A stretch of 64,000 bases of DNA, from NCBI RefSeq assembly GCF_000718135.1, contig NZ_JOEM01000007.1, positions 372,001 through 436,000 on the forward strand, given 5' to 3'. The position numbers were made by a program, and so were the translations under genes. Under the pieces are notes generated by a model. It was not told the DNA's origin. It did no database searches and saw nothing but the letters and a program-made list of their open reading frames with translations. The DNA is from Streptomyces cyaneofuscatus. Lineage in GTDB: Bacteria; Actinomycetota; Actinomycetes; Streptomycetales; Streptomycetaceae. Positions 42,726 through 52,062 of the stretch are shown here, piece by piece; positions within the stretch are counted from its first letter, which is position 1, and every line of letters starts with the position of its first letter.

Positions 42726-43739
42726 ATGGGACAGCCGGAATCGGTACTGATCTTGGGCGGTTCGGGACAAGCGGGCTCGGGGGCCGCCGCTCTCCTGCGC
42801 CGATGGCACCCGGCGCTGCCGCTGACGATCGCGGGCCGCGACATCGGTCGCGCACAGCGGGTGGCCGACGGACTCGGCGCCGCAACGGCGGTGACCATCG
42901 ATCTGCGGCGCGGCGATCTCGGCCTCCCCGCCGGCCGCGGCTACTCGGCGGTGGTCGCCGCGCTCTGGGACGACCGTCTGCACGGCCTGCGCTTCGCGCA
43001 GCACCGCGGGCTGCCGTACCTCAGCATCTCCAGCGGCCTGGTGGACATCGCGCCGGAGGTCGTCGTGGGTGCCCAGCGGGCGGACCCCGCGCCGATCCTG
43101 GTGGCCGGCCACTACTGCGCCGGCACCGTCGTCCTCGCGGCGCTGCACCGGGCCCGGCAGTTCGACCGGATCGACACCATCCGGATCAGTGCCGTACTGG
43201 ACGAACTGGACACCGGCGGACCGGCAGGCATAGCCGATCTGGAACGGTGGTCCACGGCCACCTCGGCGGGCCTGGTGCGGCGGGACGGCGTCTTCACCTG
43301 GATCACCGGCCCCGACGCGCAGGTTGATGTGCGCAGCAGCGACGGCACCGCTCTGCCCGGGCAGAGCATCGCCATCCTCGACGTACCGAGCCTCGCCCTC
43401 GCGACAGGCGCGCCCGACGTCCGCTTCGACTTCGCCGTCGGCGCATCCGCCGGCCGACGCCGTGGCGGGCCCCCTTCCTTCGAGGTCCGGATCGATCTGG
43501 CGGGAGCAGACGGAGGGGGTGCGCCGCTCCGTACGAGCCGCCACCTGGTCCACCCGGCGGGGCAGCGCCCCTTGACCGCGACCGGCATCGCCCTCGGCGT
43601 CGAGCGGTTGCTCGGGCTGCGCGGCGCACCCGTCGCACCGGGCATCCACACCCCCGAGGCACTGCTCGACCCGGCCTATGCGGTCGACCGGATGACAGAG
43701 TCCGGCGCCGCCTTCACCAGCGCGCCCGGCGACAGCTGA
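42726..43739 (+). CDS. Saccharopine-dehydrogenase-like NAD(P)-binding protein
   Basis: This 337-residue protein has an N-terminal Rossmann motif V-L-I-L-G-G-S-G-Q-A-G-S-G, the charged A-G-R-D-I-G-R-A at beta-2 that favours NADP, and a C-terminal half like Sacchrp_dh_NADP proteins (V-A-G-H-Y-C-A-G-T-V-V-L-A). Exact reaction unknown. GAGGGG lies eleven bases upstream. It is the target of the divergent TetR regulator. Confidence 0.75.
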   Translation: MGQPESVLILGGSGQAGSGAAALLRRWHPALPLTIAGRDIGRAQRVADGLGAATAVTIDLRRGDLGLPAGRGYSAVVAALWDDRLHGLRFAQHRGLPYLSISSGLVDIAPEVVVGAQRADPAPILVAGHYCAGTVVLAALHRARQFDRIDTIRISAVLDELDTGGPAGIADLERWSTATSAGLVRRDGVFTWITGPDAQVDVRSSDGTALPGQSIAILDVPSLALATGAPDVRFDFAVGASAGRRRGGPPSFEVRIDLAGADGGGAPLRTSRHLVHPAGQRPLTATGIALGVERLLGLRGAPVAPGIHTPEALLDPAYAVDRMTESGAAFTSAPGDS

Positions 43740-43859
43740 CCTGCTCCCGGCGTGGTCCCGGGCCGGAGGCGGGCGGCGCACCTCCCGGTCTCCCCGTCGC
43801 CCGCCTCGACGCCGAGGGCCCGTTCCTCGGGCTCACGTCCGATGGGGAAGACTGGGCCC

Positions 43860-45122
43860 ATGAGCGACATCGTCTTCACGCGCCGGAGCGGCTGGATACC
43901 GAACGTGATCCGCGAGGACGGTGAACTGAAGCTGATGCTGGGTGCCGGGGCCGACGCCAACCACGACCCGCGCACGTTCACGTTCCCGATCGACGAAGCC
44001 CACCTCGCGGTGATCCAGGAGGATCTGGCCAGGCACCTGCTGCTGTGGAGTGCGGTCCTTCCGCTGTGCGACGCCGCCGGAACTCGGGGCAGCCTCGACG
44101 AGAACGCCGCCGTCGCACTCCTGGACCCGATCCTCCTCTCCGCGCCCGCGGACGTCGACGCCCTCTTCCGGCGCATCCCCTGGGACCGGGGCCGGCTCAT
44201 CGCCCACGGGGCCGGCATCGATCTGCTGGAGCGCGGCCAGGTCTGCGCGGCCCTGCGCACGGCGACGGAGACGTCCGACGGGAAGCGGGCGCAGGAGTAC
44301 CGGGCGAACCGCCGTCGCGCCGAACGCGGGACCGTACTCGGTCCGCTCGACGCCGCGATTCTGCGGTACACGGGCCAGTACCTGCACGGCTCGACCCTCC
44401 CGAAGCGGACGCCGGACGCCGTCGACGCCGCGCTGCTGCCCGAGGTCGTACGGGTGGTCGCCACCGCCGAGCAGGCGTGCGCCGGAATGCGGATCGGCCG
44501 TGATCCACGACGGGGAAAGCGCACCACGGACAAGCGCGACTGGGAGCGGATGGCGGCGGCGGTGGAAACCGCCGTGCGCCGTGCACACGCCGGCCTCGCC
44601 GATGACGCGGTGCGTTCCGTGAGCTTCCTGATGTGCTCGGAGGCCGCGGACCGCTCCAAGGCCGCACCCATGGAGGACGACGAGGAGGCGGCCGACGACC
44701 GCACCGACGCCGGCGGTCGCGCGAGGAAGACAGCCCTGTCCTTCACCGACGACAAGGGCGTCGAGAAGAAGTGGCGCCAGGGCGGCCCCCGCTCCGCCAC
44801 CGCGGAGTTCTGGGAGTTCGTCGGCGACCGCTCCGCATCGGACAACGAGGTGTTCACCATCGAGGACGAGGAGATGGGCGAAGGGGTCCAGCTCCACTTC
44901 TACGCGGACTCCATCGCCCGGGTCACCACGGTGCGCGAGGGGAAGGGCGGGTCGGAGCCGGAGTACCGGGTCGAGTACAGCCTCGTCGGCGGGATGGACG
45001 GGTACCGGAAGCTGGTGAGCGCCTTCGTCCTCGGCGGCTGCGCCGCGCTCGATCGGCACGGCCCCTGGATGTCGGACGTCGCCGAGTTCGAGCGCGCGCG
45101 CCGACAGCGCGACGCCAGGTAG
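43860..45122 (+). CDS. DUF6357-family protein
   Basis: This 420-residue soluble protein starts M-S-D-I-V-F-T-R-R-S-G-W-I-P and is unlike any enzyme family I know; the match is to an actinobacterial domain of unknown function. It is hydrophilic, with an acidic patch (M-E-D-D-E-E-A-A-D-D-R) near residue 275 that separates two halves, and the C-terminal half is beta-rich (V-Q-L-H-F-Y-A-D-S-I-A-R-V-T-T-V). No membrane segment. Confidence 0.6.
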   Translation: MSDIVFTRRSGWIPNVIREDGELKLMLGAGADANHDPRTFTFPIDEAHLAVIQEDLARHLLLWSAVLPLCDAAGTRGSLDENAAVALLDPILLSAPADVDALFRRIPWDRGRLIAHGAGIDLLERGQVCAALRTATETSDGKRAQEYRANRRRAERGTVLGPLDAAILRYTGQYLHGSTLPKRTPDAVDAALLPEVVRVVATAEQACAGMRIGRDPRRGKRTTDKRDWERMAAAVETAVRRAHAGLADDAVRSVSFLMCSEAADRSKAAPMEDDEEAADDRTDAGGRARKTALSFTDDKGVEKKWRQGGPRSATAEFWEFVGDRSASDNEVFTIEDEEMGEGVQLHFYADSIARVTTVREGKGGSEPEYRVEYSLVGGMDGYRKLVSAFVLGGCAALDRHGPWMSDVAEFERARRQRDAR

Positions 45123-45141
45123 TCCCGTACCCCCGGCGCGT

Positions 45142-45846
45142 TCAGGCGCCGGCCTGGAGGCGCAGCCCCGCCAGGGTCAGGTCCAGCGCGGCGCGGAACT
45201 GCTCGATGTCGTCGTGCCCGTCGAACTCGTCGACGATCTCGTGCACGAAGGGGAAGTCGTCGGCGTCGAGCTCCCGCCAGGTCGCGGCGAAGCGGCCGAG
45301 GAACTCGTCACGGCCGAGGGCTCCGTCGAGGACCTCCTGAGGCGGTTCCTGCCCGAGGTCGACCGCCGAGCCGACGACGACCGTCGTGATCGCCGATACG
45401 GCGTGGAACCGCTGGCGGGCGGTGAGCTTCAGCCGAAGGGTCGGCTGCCCCAACTTCTCGTACAGGCGCAGGGCGTTGCCCTGGACGTCGGTGTTGCGCA
45501 TGAAGTAGTTCCCGAGCCAGGGCCGCACCAGGATCGCGTCGAACAGGGTCAGCGACATCGCGCGCAGGTGGTAGATCGGGTCGTCACCCGGCTCGATGGC
45601 CTCGATCTCGGCGAGGACGCCGCCGATAACATGGTCGGTGGCGCGGTCGAGCAGCTCGTCCTTGCTCGCGACGTACCAGTAGATGCTGGCCACACCACCC
45701 CCGAGGCGCTGCGCGAGCGCCCGGAACGTCAGGGCCGAAGGCCCCGCCTCGTCGAGCAGCGCCACCGCCTCGGTGAGCACGGACTCCATCGAGTGCGAAG
45801 CCCGGCGGCGACCGCCGGCGGCTCCACGGTTCTGGTGGCGCGGCAT
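45142..45846 (-). CDS. TetR-family regulator (TetR_C_33-like)
   Basis: This 234-residue protein starts at M-P-R-H-Q-N-R-G. It has an HTH (A-L-T-F-R-A-L-A-Q-R-L-G-G-G-V-A-S-I-Y-W-Y-V-A-S-K-D-E-L-L) and a tetracyclin-repressor-like C terminus. It is divergent from the MFS exporter; the 103-bp region between has three palindromes with the shared T-T-C-G-A half, so it is the exporter's repressor. Confidence 0.87.
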   Translation of the reverse strand: MPRHQNRGAAGGRRRASHSMESVLTEAVALLDEAGPSALTFRALAQRLGGGVASIYWYVASKDELLDRATDHVIGGVLAEIEAIEPGDDPIYHLRAMSLTLFDAILVRPWLGNYFMRNTDVQGNALRLYEKLGQPTLRLKLTARQRFHAVSAITTVVVGSAVDLGQEPPQEVLDGALGRDEFLGRFAATWRELDADDFPFVHEIVDEFDGHDDIEQFRAALDLTLAGLRLQAGA

Positions 45847-45872
45847 GGCCTCTGCCCCTTCGTTTGCATCTC

Positions 45873-45938
45873 TATCGAACGCTGTTCTATCGTACCTCAT
45901 GGAACACCGTTCGATAACCGAGCGGCGTTCGATCGAAA
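45873..45938. promoter_or_regulatory. Operator cluster between TetR and MFS genes
   Basis: Three related sites: TATCGAACGCTGTTCTATC (45873-45891, one mismatch), GGAACACCGTTCGATA (45901-45916) and TTCGATCGAA within 45926-45938. All use a GTTCGAT-type half site and cover the divergent promoters. Confidence 0.65.
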
Positions 45939-45949
45939 GGAGCGCCGCC

Positions 45950-47422
45950 ATGACGACCGCGATACTGAAACCCCCCTCTTCCCGCACCTATCCCTCCCTG
46001 CGCGCCGCCTGGATTCCGCTGGCCGCCCTCTGTCTGGCCTTCTTCGTGGAGATGGTCGACAACACCCTGCTGTCGATCGCGCTGCCCACCATCGGACGCG
46101 ACATCGGCGGTGGCACCACCGCGCTGCAGTGGGTCACCGGCGCGTACTCACTGACCTTCGGCGGTCTGCTGCTCACCGCGGGCTCCATGGCCGACCGGCT
46201 CGGCCGCCGCCGTGTCCTGCTCGTCGGGCTGTCCGTGTTCGGCGCGCTGAGCCTGTGCGCCGTCTGGGTCACCACCGCGGGCGAGCTCATCACCCTGCGC
46301 GCCCTGCTCGGCATCGCCGCCGCGGCGATGGCCCCGATCACGAACTCGCTGGTCTTCCGCCTCTTCGACGACAAGGCGCTGCGGATGCGCGCCATGACGG
46401 TGATGATCGTCGTCGGCATGTCCGGCTTCATCCTCGGACCGCTGATCGGCGGCACGGCCCTGGCCCATGTGCGCTGGGAGTGGCTGCTCGTCGTCAACGC
46501 CCCGATCGCGGTGATCGCCTGGATCGGGGTCCGCCTCGGCGTCCCGGCCGACCGGTCCGAGGACCTGACGCGCGACCGGCTCGACATACCGGGCGCCGCA
46601 CTGAGCGTCGCCACCATCGGGCTCGCCTGCTACGCGCTGACCAGCGGCGTCGAGAACGGCTGGCTCTCCGCCCTCACCATCGGTTCGGTCGCGGGCGCGG
46701 CCGTCGCAGCGGCCGCCTTCATCCGGCACGAGCGCCGCAGCCCGGCCCCCATGCTGGACCTGGGCCTGTTCGCCAACGGCACGGTCCGCGGAGCCGCCGT
46801 GGCACAGATCGGTACGTCCATCGCGATGGCCGGCGTGATGTTCGGGCTCATCCTCCACTTCCAGTACGCGTACGGCTGGAGCCCCGTACGGGCCGGCCTC
46901 GCCAACCTGCCGCTGATCGTGACCATGCTGCTCGCGACGCCCGTGTCCGAGGGACTGGCCCGCCGCTACGGCCACCGCATCGCCTGCCTGGTGGGCGCGG
47001 CCTGCCTGGCCGTCGCGATGGCGGGACTGTCCTGGGGTGTCGAGCACGGATATCTCGTCATCGCGCTCTGCATGGTGCTCATGACGATCGGGCTGCGGAC
47101 CGTCATGACGATCTGTGCGGTCGCGCTCGTCGACGCGATGCCGGCCAACCGCACCTCGATGGGCACCGCGCTCAACGACACCGCGCAGGAGGTCGGCACC
47201 AGCGTCGGCACCGCCGTGGTCGGCACGCTGATCGCCGCGCTGGTCACCACCCAGCTCCCGGCCGGGCTGTGGAGCAGCGACCTCGTGGCCTCCTTCTTCC
47301 ACGGCGAGCGGATCGCCTACGCCGTACTCGCCGTCGCCGTCGGCCTGATCGCGACGATCGGCGCACTGAGCCTCACGGACTCCCGCAGCGTGGAGGAGGC
47401 AGCACCCGCGGAGGCCGGCTGA
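45950..47422 (+). CDS. MFS transporter, DHA2 (14-TM) family
   Basis: This 490-residue exporter starts after AAAGGAG. It shows M-V-D-N-T-L-L-S-I-A-L-P in TM1, the MFS loop motif G-S-M-A-D-R-L-G-R-R-R, and the antiporter motif C G-P-L-I-G-G near residue 165. Fourteen hydrophobic segments fit the EmrB/QacA-type drug:H+ antiporters. Controlled by the divergent TetR; probably a multidrug or antibiotic exporter. Confidence 0.88.
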   Translation: MTTAILKPPSSRTYPSLRAAWIPLAALCLAFFVEMVDNTLLSIALPTIGRDIGGGTTALQWVTGAYSLTFGGLLLTAGSMADRLGRRRVLLVGLSVFGALSLCAVWVTTAGELITLRALLGIAAAAMAPITNSLVFRLFDDKALRMRAMTVMIVVGMSGFILGPLIGGTALAHVRWEWLLVVNAPIAVIAWIGVRLGVPADRSEDLTRDRLDIPGAALSVATIGLACYALTSGVENGWLSALTIGSVAGAAVAAAAFIRHERRSPAPMLDLGLFANGTVRGAAVAQIGTSIAMAGVMFGLILHFQYAYGWSPVRAGLANLPLIVTMLLATPVSEGLARRYGHRIACLVGAACLAVAMAGLSWGVEHGYLVIALCMVLMTIGLRTVMTICAVALVDAMPANRTSMGTALNDTAQEVGTSVGTAVVGTLIAALVTTQLPAGLWSSDLVASFFHGERIAYAVLAVAVGLIATIGALSLTDSRSVEEAAPAEAG

Positions 47423-47491
47423 CCGGGCCACGGTCCCGGCCGCCGGCACGACCTGAAGCTGGAGCCGGGCGGGCCCGAACGCCTCAAGGGA

Positions 47492-47533
47492 GAGCGGGGC
47501 CACGGGCAGGGACCCCTGCCCGTGGCCCCGCTC
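47492..47533. terminator. 20-bp hairpin, bidirectional terminator
   Basis: GAGCGGGGCCACGGGCAGGG pairs perfectly with its complement across a nominal 2-base loop. It separates the convergent MFS and small-protein genes. Confidence 0.85.
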
Positions 47534-47546
47534 CGCGGACGCTGCG

Positions 47547-47765
47547 CTACTTCGCCGCGTCCAGCGCGGCCAGGGCCTGCGCCCAGCCGACGTACTTCAG
47601 TTTCGCGAGGTCGGCAACGGTCTTGATGCCGAACGCCTCGTTCAGCAGATCACCCTGACGGTCCGAAACCCCCTTCAGCGCCGACACCGGCGCCGACAGC
47701 ACCTCGGGCACGCTCTTGTCCGCCCAGGCCTTGTCCAGCACGTTGCCCAGATCGATCGAAGCCAC
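47547..47765 (-). CDS. Small helix-hairpin-helix-like protein
   Basis: This 72-residue protein starts at GTG 47765 with GAGGGG eight bases upstream. The sequence D-L-L-N-E-A-F-G-I-K-T-V-A-D-L-A-K-L-K-Y-V-G-W-A-Q-A-L resembles a helix-hairpin-helix module, a nonspecific nucleic-acid or protein contact. It is conserved in Streptomyces as far as I recall, without known function. Two related palindromes lie upstream. Confidence 0.65.
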   Translation of the reverse strand: MASIDLGNVLDKAWADKSVPEVLSAPVSALKGVSDRQGDLLNEAFGIKTVADLAKLKYVGWAQALAALDAAK

Positions 47766-47849
47766 GCTCGTTCCCCTCTTCAGGTCGCGCTTCCCCACGA
47801 AGCGCGTGTTCGCCGGATCGGCACAGACTTCTCTGCCGCCGCGGCGTCA

Positions 47850-47865
47850 TCTACAGGCTTGTAGA
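47850..47865. promoter_or_regulatory. Perfect palindrome TCTACA-N4-TGTAGA
   Basis: Six-base arms around GGCT, 85 bases upstream of the small-protein start. A second site, TCTACA-GAAA-TGTAAA, follows at 47972-47987. The T-A-C-A/T-G-T-A half sites resemble BlaI/MecI-type operators. Confidence 0.55.
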
Positions 47866-47971
47866 GCATAGAAGAGGGGAGATGGCCCCGGAGCGCACAC
47901 ACAGGAGATCGGACACGAAAGTCCGAAAGCCGCCGCCCCGTCCCACGAGGGGGCCTCGGCCCGGCGGCCGG

Positions 47972-47987
47972 TCTACAGAAATGTAAA
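47972..47987. promoter_or_regulatory. Second TACA/TGTA palindrome
   Basis: TCTACAGAAATGTAAA, with one arm position changed relative to 47850-47865. The two sites probably bind the same regulator, but none is encoded nearby. Confidence 0.5.
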
Positions 47988-48312
47988 GTTCTGTCAGGCG
48001 CACGCTCCGGCGGTGCGTACGGCCGTGCCGCACCCGCCCGGCGTGGAGAATCATGCGCGGGTGCTCACATCTCGCCCGGACGGAGTCACAGCAGATCAGG
48101 ACGGACGCGGCGCGGACCGGATCCTCACCCGGGGCGCCGGCGACCACACCTCCGCCGATCCGCGGCGCATCCCGATCACCATCGTTGGCCGGAGCCCCCG
48201 GCCGGATGAGGAGTTACGCGTTGTCCGCCAGTACGGGCCCTTCGGGGCCTTCGGAGTCCGGTCCCCGGACTCCATCGAGTGATGAACCGGCCTCGCACCG
48301 GGCGGGTGGACG
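47988..48312. other. Intergenic region before the CNNM pair
   Basis: No gene recognised. It may contain the promoter and a long leader for the CNNM operon, but I see no riboswitch (no M-box-like pattern). Confidence 0.35.
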
Positions 48313-49725
48313 ATGACCGCCGCCCTGCTCGGCCTGCTCGCCGTGTTCGTCCTGACCGCCGGAACGGGCTACTTCGTGGCCCAGGAGTTCGCCTATGTGT
48401 CCGCCGACCGCCTGACGCTCTCCCGGGAGGCCGCGGCCGGTGACAAGCGGGCCGCCAAGGCCGTGAAGGTCCTGGAGCGGCTCTCCTTCATGCTCTCGGG
48501 CGCCCAGCTCGGCATCACCGTCACCGGTCTGGTCGTCGGCTTCCTCGCCGAGCCGTCCGTCTCCGCGCTCCTGAGGCCGGCCCTCGACGGCACGGGGCTC
48601 CCCGGCGGAGTGGTCTCGGCGATCTCCGTGACGCTCTCCTTCGTCGTGGCGACCGTCATCCAGATGGTGGTGGGCGAACTCGCGCCCAAGAACCTCGCCC
48701 TCGCCGTCCCCGAGCGGCTGGCGAAGTCCCTGGCCACCTCCACCCTCATCTACCTGCGGATCGTCGGCCCGGTCATCCACGTCTTCGACAGCGCGGCCAA
48801 CCGGCTGCTGCGCCGGATCGGCATCGAACCGGTCGAGGAGCTCCACCACGGCGCCACCCTGGAGGAGCTGGGCCATCTGATCGGCGAGTCCCACGAGCAG
48901 GGCGAGCTGCCCGCCGCCACGGCCGAACTCGTCGACCACGCCCTGGAGTTCTCCGAGCGCACGCTGGGCGAGGTCATGGTGGTGCGGGCCGACGTCACCT
49001 TCGTACGCCGCGACGCCATGGCCCTGGAGGCCGTCGAACTGATCGCCCGGCACGGCCACTCGAACTACCCCGTGCTCGGCGACCACCCCGACGACCCCGC
49101 CGGAGTGCTGGGCGTACGGGAGCTGATGGCGCTGCCCGCCGCCGATGTCGGCCGCACCACCGCCGGGGAGCTGGCCCGCCGCCCGCTCCTGCTGCCCGAG
49201 ATCCTGAAACTCCCGGCGGCGGTGGACCGGATGCGGGAGCGGGACGACGAGTTCGCCGTCGTGCTGGACGAGCACGGCGGTGTCGCGGGCATCGTCACGT
49301 ACGAGGACATCGCCGAGGAGCTGGTCGGGGAGATCTCCGACGAGTCCGACCCGGTCGACGAACTCGCGGTCGCCGACGGCGACGGCGACGGCGACGGGTG
49401 GGTGGTCGACGCGGGCCGCCGCCTGGACGAGATCGAGGAGGCCACCGGCATCGTGCTGCCGGATGAGGGCGACTACGACACCCTCGCCGGTCTGATCATC
49501 GACCGGCTCGGCCGCTTCCCCACCGTCGGGGACCGCCTCACCGTCTCCGGTGTCCGGATCGAGGTCCGCACCCTCGACCGGCACGTGGCCGAGTACGTCC
49601 GTATCGAACGCACAGACCGCACGGAACGCACAGACCCCACGGAACGCACAGACCGCACGGAACGCACGGAACGCGCGGAGCAGGTGCCCCGGACACAACA
49701 CGGCGAACAGGAGCCGCAGGCATGA
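48313..49725 (+). CDS. CNNM/CorC-HlyC hemolysin-type membrane protein
   Basis: This 470-residue protein has the layout of CNNM transporters: a DUF21/CNNM domain with TM helices (residues ~1-190; G-Y-F-V-A-Q-E-F-A-Y-V-S, Q-L-G-I-T-V-T-G-L), a CBS pair (~205-330), and a CorC_HlyC domain (~345-430). The last ~40 residues are repeats of R-T-D-R-T-E, coded by an 18-bp tandem repeat. The family is linked to Mg2+/Co2+ export. Stop overlaps the next start (ATGA). Confidence 0.88.
   Translation: MTAALLGLLAVFVLTAGTGYFVAQEFAYVSADRLTLSREAAAGDKRAAKAVKVLERLSFMLSGAQLGITVTGLVVGFLAEPSVSALLRPALDGTGLPGGVVSAISVTLSFVVATVIQMVVGELAPKNLALAVPERLAKSLATSTLIYLRIVGPVIHVFDSAANRLLRRIGIEPVEELHHGATLEELGHLIGESHEQGELPAATAELVDHALEFSERTLGEVMVVRADVTFVRRDAMALEAVELIARHGHSNYPVLGDHPDDPAGVLGVRELMALPAADVGRTTAGELARRPLLLPEILKLPAAVDRMRERDDEFAVVLDEHGGVAGIVTYEDIAEELVGEISDESDPVDELAVADGDGDGDGWVVDAGRRLDEIEEATGIVLPDEGDYDTLAGLIIDRLGRFPTVGDRLTVSGVRIEVRTLDRHVAEYVRIERTDRTERTDPTERTDRTERTERAEQVPRTQHGEQEPQA
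49606..49677. repeat. 18-bp tandem repeats in the CNNM C-terminal tail
   Basis: Three copies of GAACGCACAGACCGCACG (one base changed in the second) followed by two degenerate 9-bp halves. All are in frame, encoding R-T-D-R-T-E-type hexapeptides. Confidence 0.8.
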
Positions 49726-50744
49726 GCTTCCCCATGGCGCTCTTCGTCACCGTCCTGCTGCTGATCGGCAGCGGTTTCTTCGTCGCCGCAGAGTTCGCCC
49801 TGGTCGCCTCCAAGCGCCACCGCATGGAACAGGCGGTCCTCGCCGGGCAGCGCGGCGCCAAGGCGGCTCTCGCCGGGATGCGCGAGCTGTCCCTCATGCT
49901 CGCGGGCGCCCAGCTCGGCATCACCCTCTGCACCCTGGGCCTCGGCGCCGTCTCCAAGCCCGCCATCTCGCACGAGCTGGACCCGCTCCTGGAACGGCTC
50001 GGGCTGCCCGCCGGGCTGAGCTACGGCATCGCCTTCGCCCTGGCGATGGCCCTCGTCGTCTTCCTGCACATGGTGGTCGGTGAGATGGCGCCCAAGTCCT
50101 GGGCGATCGCCCACCCGGAGCGCTCCGCGATGCTCCTGAGCCCGGCGTTCCGCGCGGTGGTCAAGGTGGTACGCCCGCTGATCCGGGTGCTGAACGCGGT
50201 CAGCAACGCGCTAGTACGGCTCTGCCGGGTGGCCCCGCGCGACGAGCTCACCTCCGTGCACAACCGCGACCAGCTCACCCACCTCATCGAGGAGTCCGAG
50301 CGGCTCGGGCTGATCAGCAAGGGCGACTCCGGACTGGTGACCCGCTCGCTGACCGAGCCGCAGACCCCTGTGGCCGAACTGACGGTCCCCGCCGAGCGGA
50401 TCGTGACCGTACCGGCGGACGCGGACCTCGACCGGATCCTGGCCGTCGCCACCGCCGCCGACCGCACCCGGCTGCTCGTCCGGGACGGGGAACGCGTCCT
50501 GGGATCCGTCCACGCCCGCGACGCCCTGGTGGCCCGCGCCGCCGGCCGGCAGGCGTCGGCGCGCGACCTGGCCCGCCCCGTACCGGAACTGGCACCGGAC
50601 GCGACGGCCGCCCACGCCGTGGAACGGCTGCGCGAGCGCCGCGCGACGATCGCCGTCGTACGGGACGAGCAGGGCCGGCTCTCCGGACTGGTCAGCCTCG
50701 ACGACCTCCTGGCCCGGCTGCTCCACCCCCCGGCGGCACGCTAG
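49722..50744 (+). CDS. CNNM/CBS hemolysin-type protein, short paralogue
   Basis: This 340-residue protein is translationally coupled to the first. It has the same DUF21 domain (F-F-V-A-A-E-F-A-L-V-A-S; Q-L-G-I-T-L-C-T-L-G) and a CBS pair, but ends after the second CBS (L-D-D-L-L-A-R-L-L) without the CorC_HlyC domain. The two probably form a heteromer, a common arrangement in actinomycetes. Confidence 0.88.
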   Translation: MSFPMALFVTVLLLIGSGFFVAAEFALVASKRHRMEQAVLAGQRGAKAALAGMRELSLMLAGAQLGITLCTLGLGAVSKPAISHELDPLLERLGLPAGLSYGIAFALAMALVVFLHMVVGEMAPKSWAIAHPERSAMLLSPAFRAVVKVVRPLIRVLNAVSNALVRLCRVAPRDELTSVHNRDQLTHLIEESERLGLISKGDSGLVTRSLTEPQTPVAELTVPAERIVTVPADADLDRILAVATAADRTRLLVRDGERVLGSVHARDALVARAAGRQASARDLARPVPELAPDATAAHAVERLRERRATIAVVRDEQGRLSGLVSLDDLLARLLHPPAAR

Positions 50745-50768
50745 GCGGTCCGTACGCAGCCGCGGTAC

Positions 50769-50795
50769 GTGTCCGGCAGCCGTCGGGCCGGACAC
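50769..50795. terminator. Hairpin between CNNM and glgC
   Basis: GTGTCCGGC-N9-GCCGGACAC, a 9-bp stem between convergent genes. Confidence 0.6.
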
Positions 50796-50807
50796 ACCGC
50801 GGCCGTG

Positions 50808-52025
50808 CTACGACACCGCCTGCCCCTTGCCGAGGGCGATGACGCCGTTCTGCGAGACGGTGTAGAGCTCACGGTCCCGTTCCGGATTGACGCCGATCGT
50901 CGCCCTGGGCGGGACATCGACGTTCTTGTCGAGGATCGCGTTGCGCACGACCGCTCCCCTGCCGACGCGCACACCGTGGTGCAGCACGGAACCCTGGACC
51001 ACCGCGCCCTGCTCGACGATCACACCGGGCGAGAGCACGGACCCGGTGACCTGGCCACGGATCACGCAGCCCGGGCTGACGATCGACTCGCCGGCGATGC
51101 CTCCGGAGACGAACCGGGCCGGAGCCTGGTGGCCCGCATGGGTGTACATGGGCCAGCGATCGTTGTAGAGGCTGAACAGTGGCTGCTCGGAGATGAGGTC
51201 CATGTGGGCCTCGTAGTAACTGTCCAGGGAGCCCACGTCCCGCCAGTACCCGCGCTCGCGCCGGGTCTCGCCCGGCACGTGGTTGTCGTCGAAGTCGTAG
51301 ACGTGCGCGACCCCGCGCCCCGTGAGCATGGGCAGGATGGATCCGCCCATGTCGTGGACGGAGCCGTCGTCCTCGGCGTCCTGGTGGAGGGCGTCCACGA
51401 GAACCTTCGTGGAGAAGAGGTAGTTGCCCATCGAAGCGAAGACCTTGGTCGGGTCGTCGGGCAGACCGGGCGGGTCGGAGGGCTTCTCCAGGAAGCGTTC
51501 CACGCGTGAGCCGTCGGAGGCCGGGGTGATGACACCGAAGGCGGAGGCTTCCGCACGGGGCACCTTGATACCGGCGACGGTGACGCCGGCGCCGCTCTCG
51601 ATGTGCCGCTCCAGCATCTGGCGTGCGTCCATGCGGTAGACATGGTCGGCCCCGAACACCGCGATGTAGTCCGGCTGTTCGTCATGGACGAGGTTGAGCG
51701 ACTGGAGGATGGCGTCCGCGCTGCCGAGATACCAGCGCGGGCCGAGACGCTGCTGCGCCGGGACCGGCGTGACGTAGTTGCCGAGCAGACTGGACATCCG
51801 CCAGGTCGTGGTCACATGGCGGTCCAGCGAGTGCGACTTGTACTGGGTGAGGACGCAGATCCTCGTGATGTCGGCGTTGACGAGGTTCGACAGGACGAAG
51901 TCGACCAGCCGGTAGGTCCCGCCGAAGGTCACCGCGGGTTTCGCCCGGTCGGCGGTCAGCGGCATCAGCCGTTTGCCCTCTCCTCCCGCAAGGACGATCC
52001 CGAGCACCGAAGGTCCAGCGCGCAT
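50808..52025 (-). CDS. glgC: Glucose-1-phosphate adenylyltransferase
   Basis: This 405-residue protein makes ADP-glucose from ATP and Glc-1-P. It has the signature [13 protein letters not shown], the substrate motif [14 protein letters not shown] and a C-terminal left-handed beta-helix ([10 protein letters not shown]). ATG 52025 follows AGGAGG; GTG 52031 is an alternative. It follows glgM by 37 bases on the same strand, so both form an operon for alpha-glucan synthesis. Confidence 0.93.
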   Translation of the reverse strand: MRAGPSVLGIVLAGGEGKRLMPLTADRAKPAVTFGGTYRLVDFVLSNLVNADITRICVLTQYKSHSLDRHVTTTWRMSSLLGNYVTPVPAQQRLGPRWYLGSADAILQSLNLVHDEQPDYIAVFGADHVYRMDARQMLERHIESGAGVTVAGIKVPRAEASAFGVITPASDGSRVERFLEKPSDPPGLPDDPTKVFASMGNYLFSTKVLVDALHQDAEDDGSVHDMGGSILPMLTGRGVAHVYDFDDNHVPGETRRERGYWRDVGSLDSYYEAHMDLISEQPLFSLYNDRWPMYTHAGHQAPARFVSGGIAGESIVSPGCVIRGQVTGSVLSPGVIVEQGAVVQGSVLHHGVRVGRGAVVRNAILDKNVDVPPRATIGVNPERDRELYTVSQNGVIALGKGQAVS

Positions 52026-52062
52026 GGCCACTCCCCCTCCTGAAACACCGGACCGTTTCCGG

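Noticed and set aside
49606..49677. CRISPR-like array
   Set aside because: The repeats are contiguous, in frame and without spacers; they encode a hexapeptide tail.
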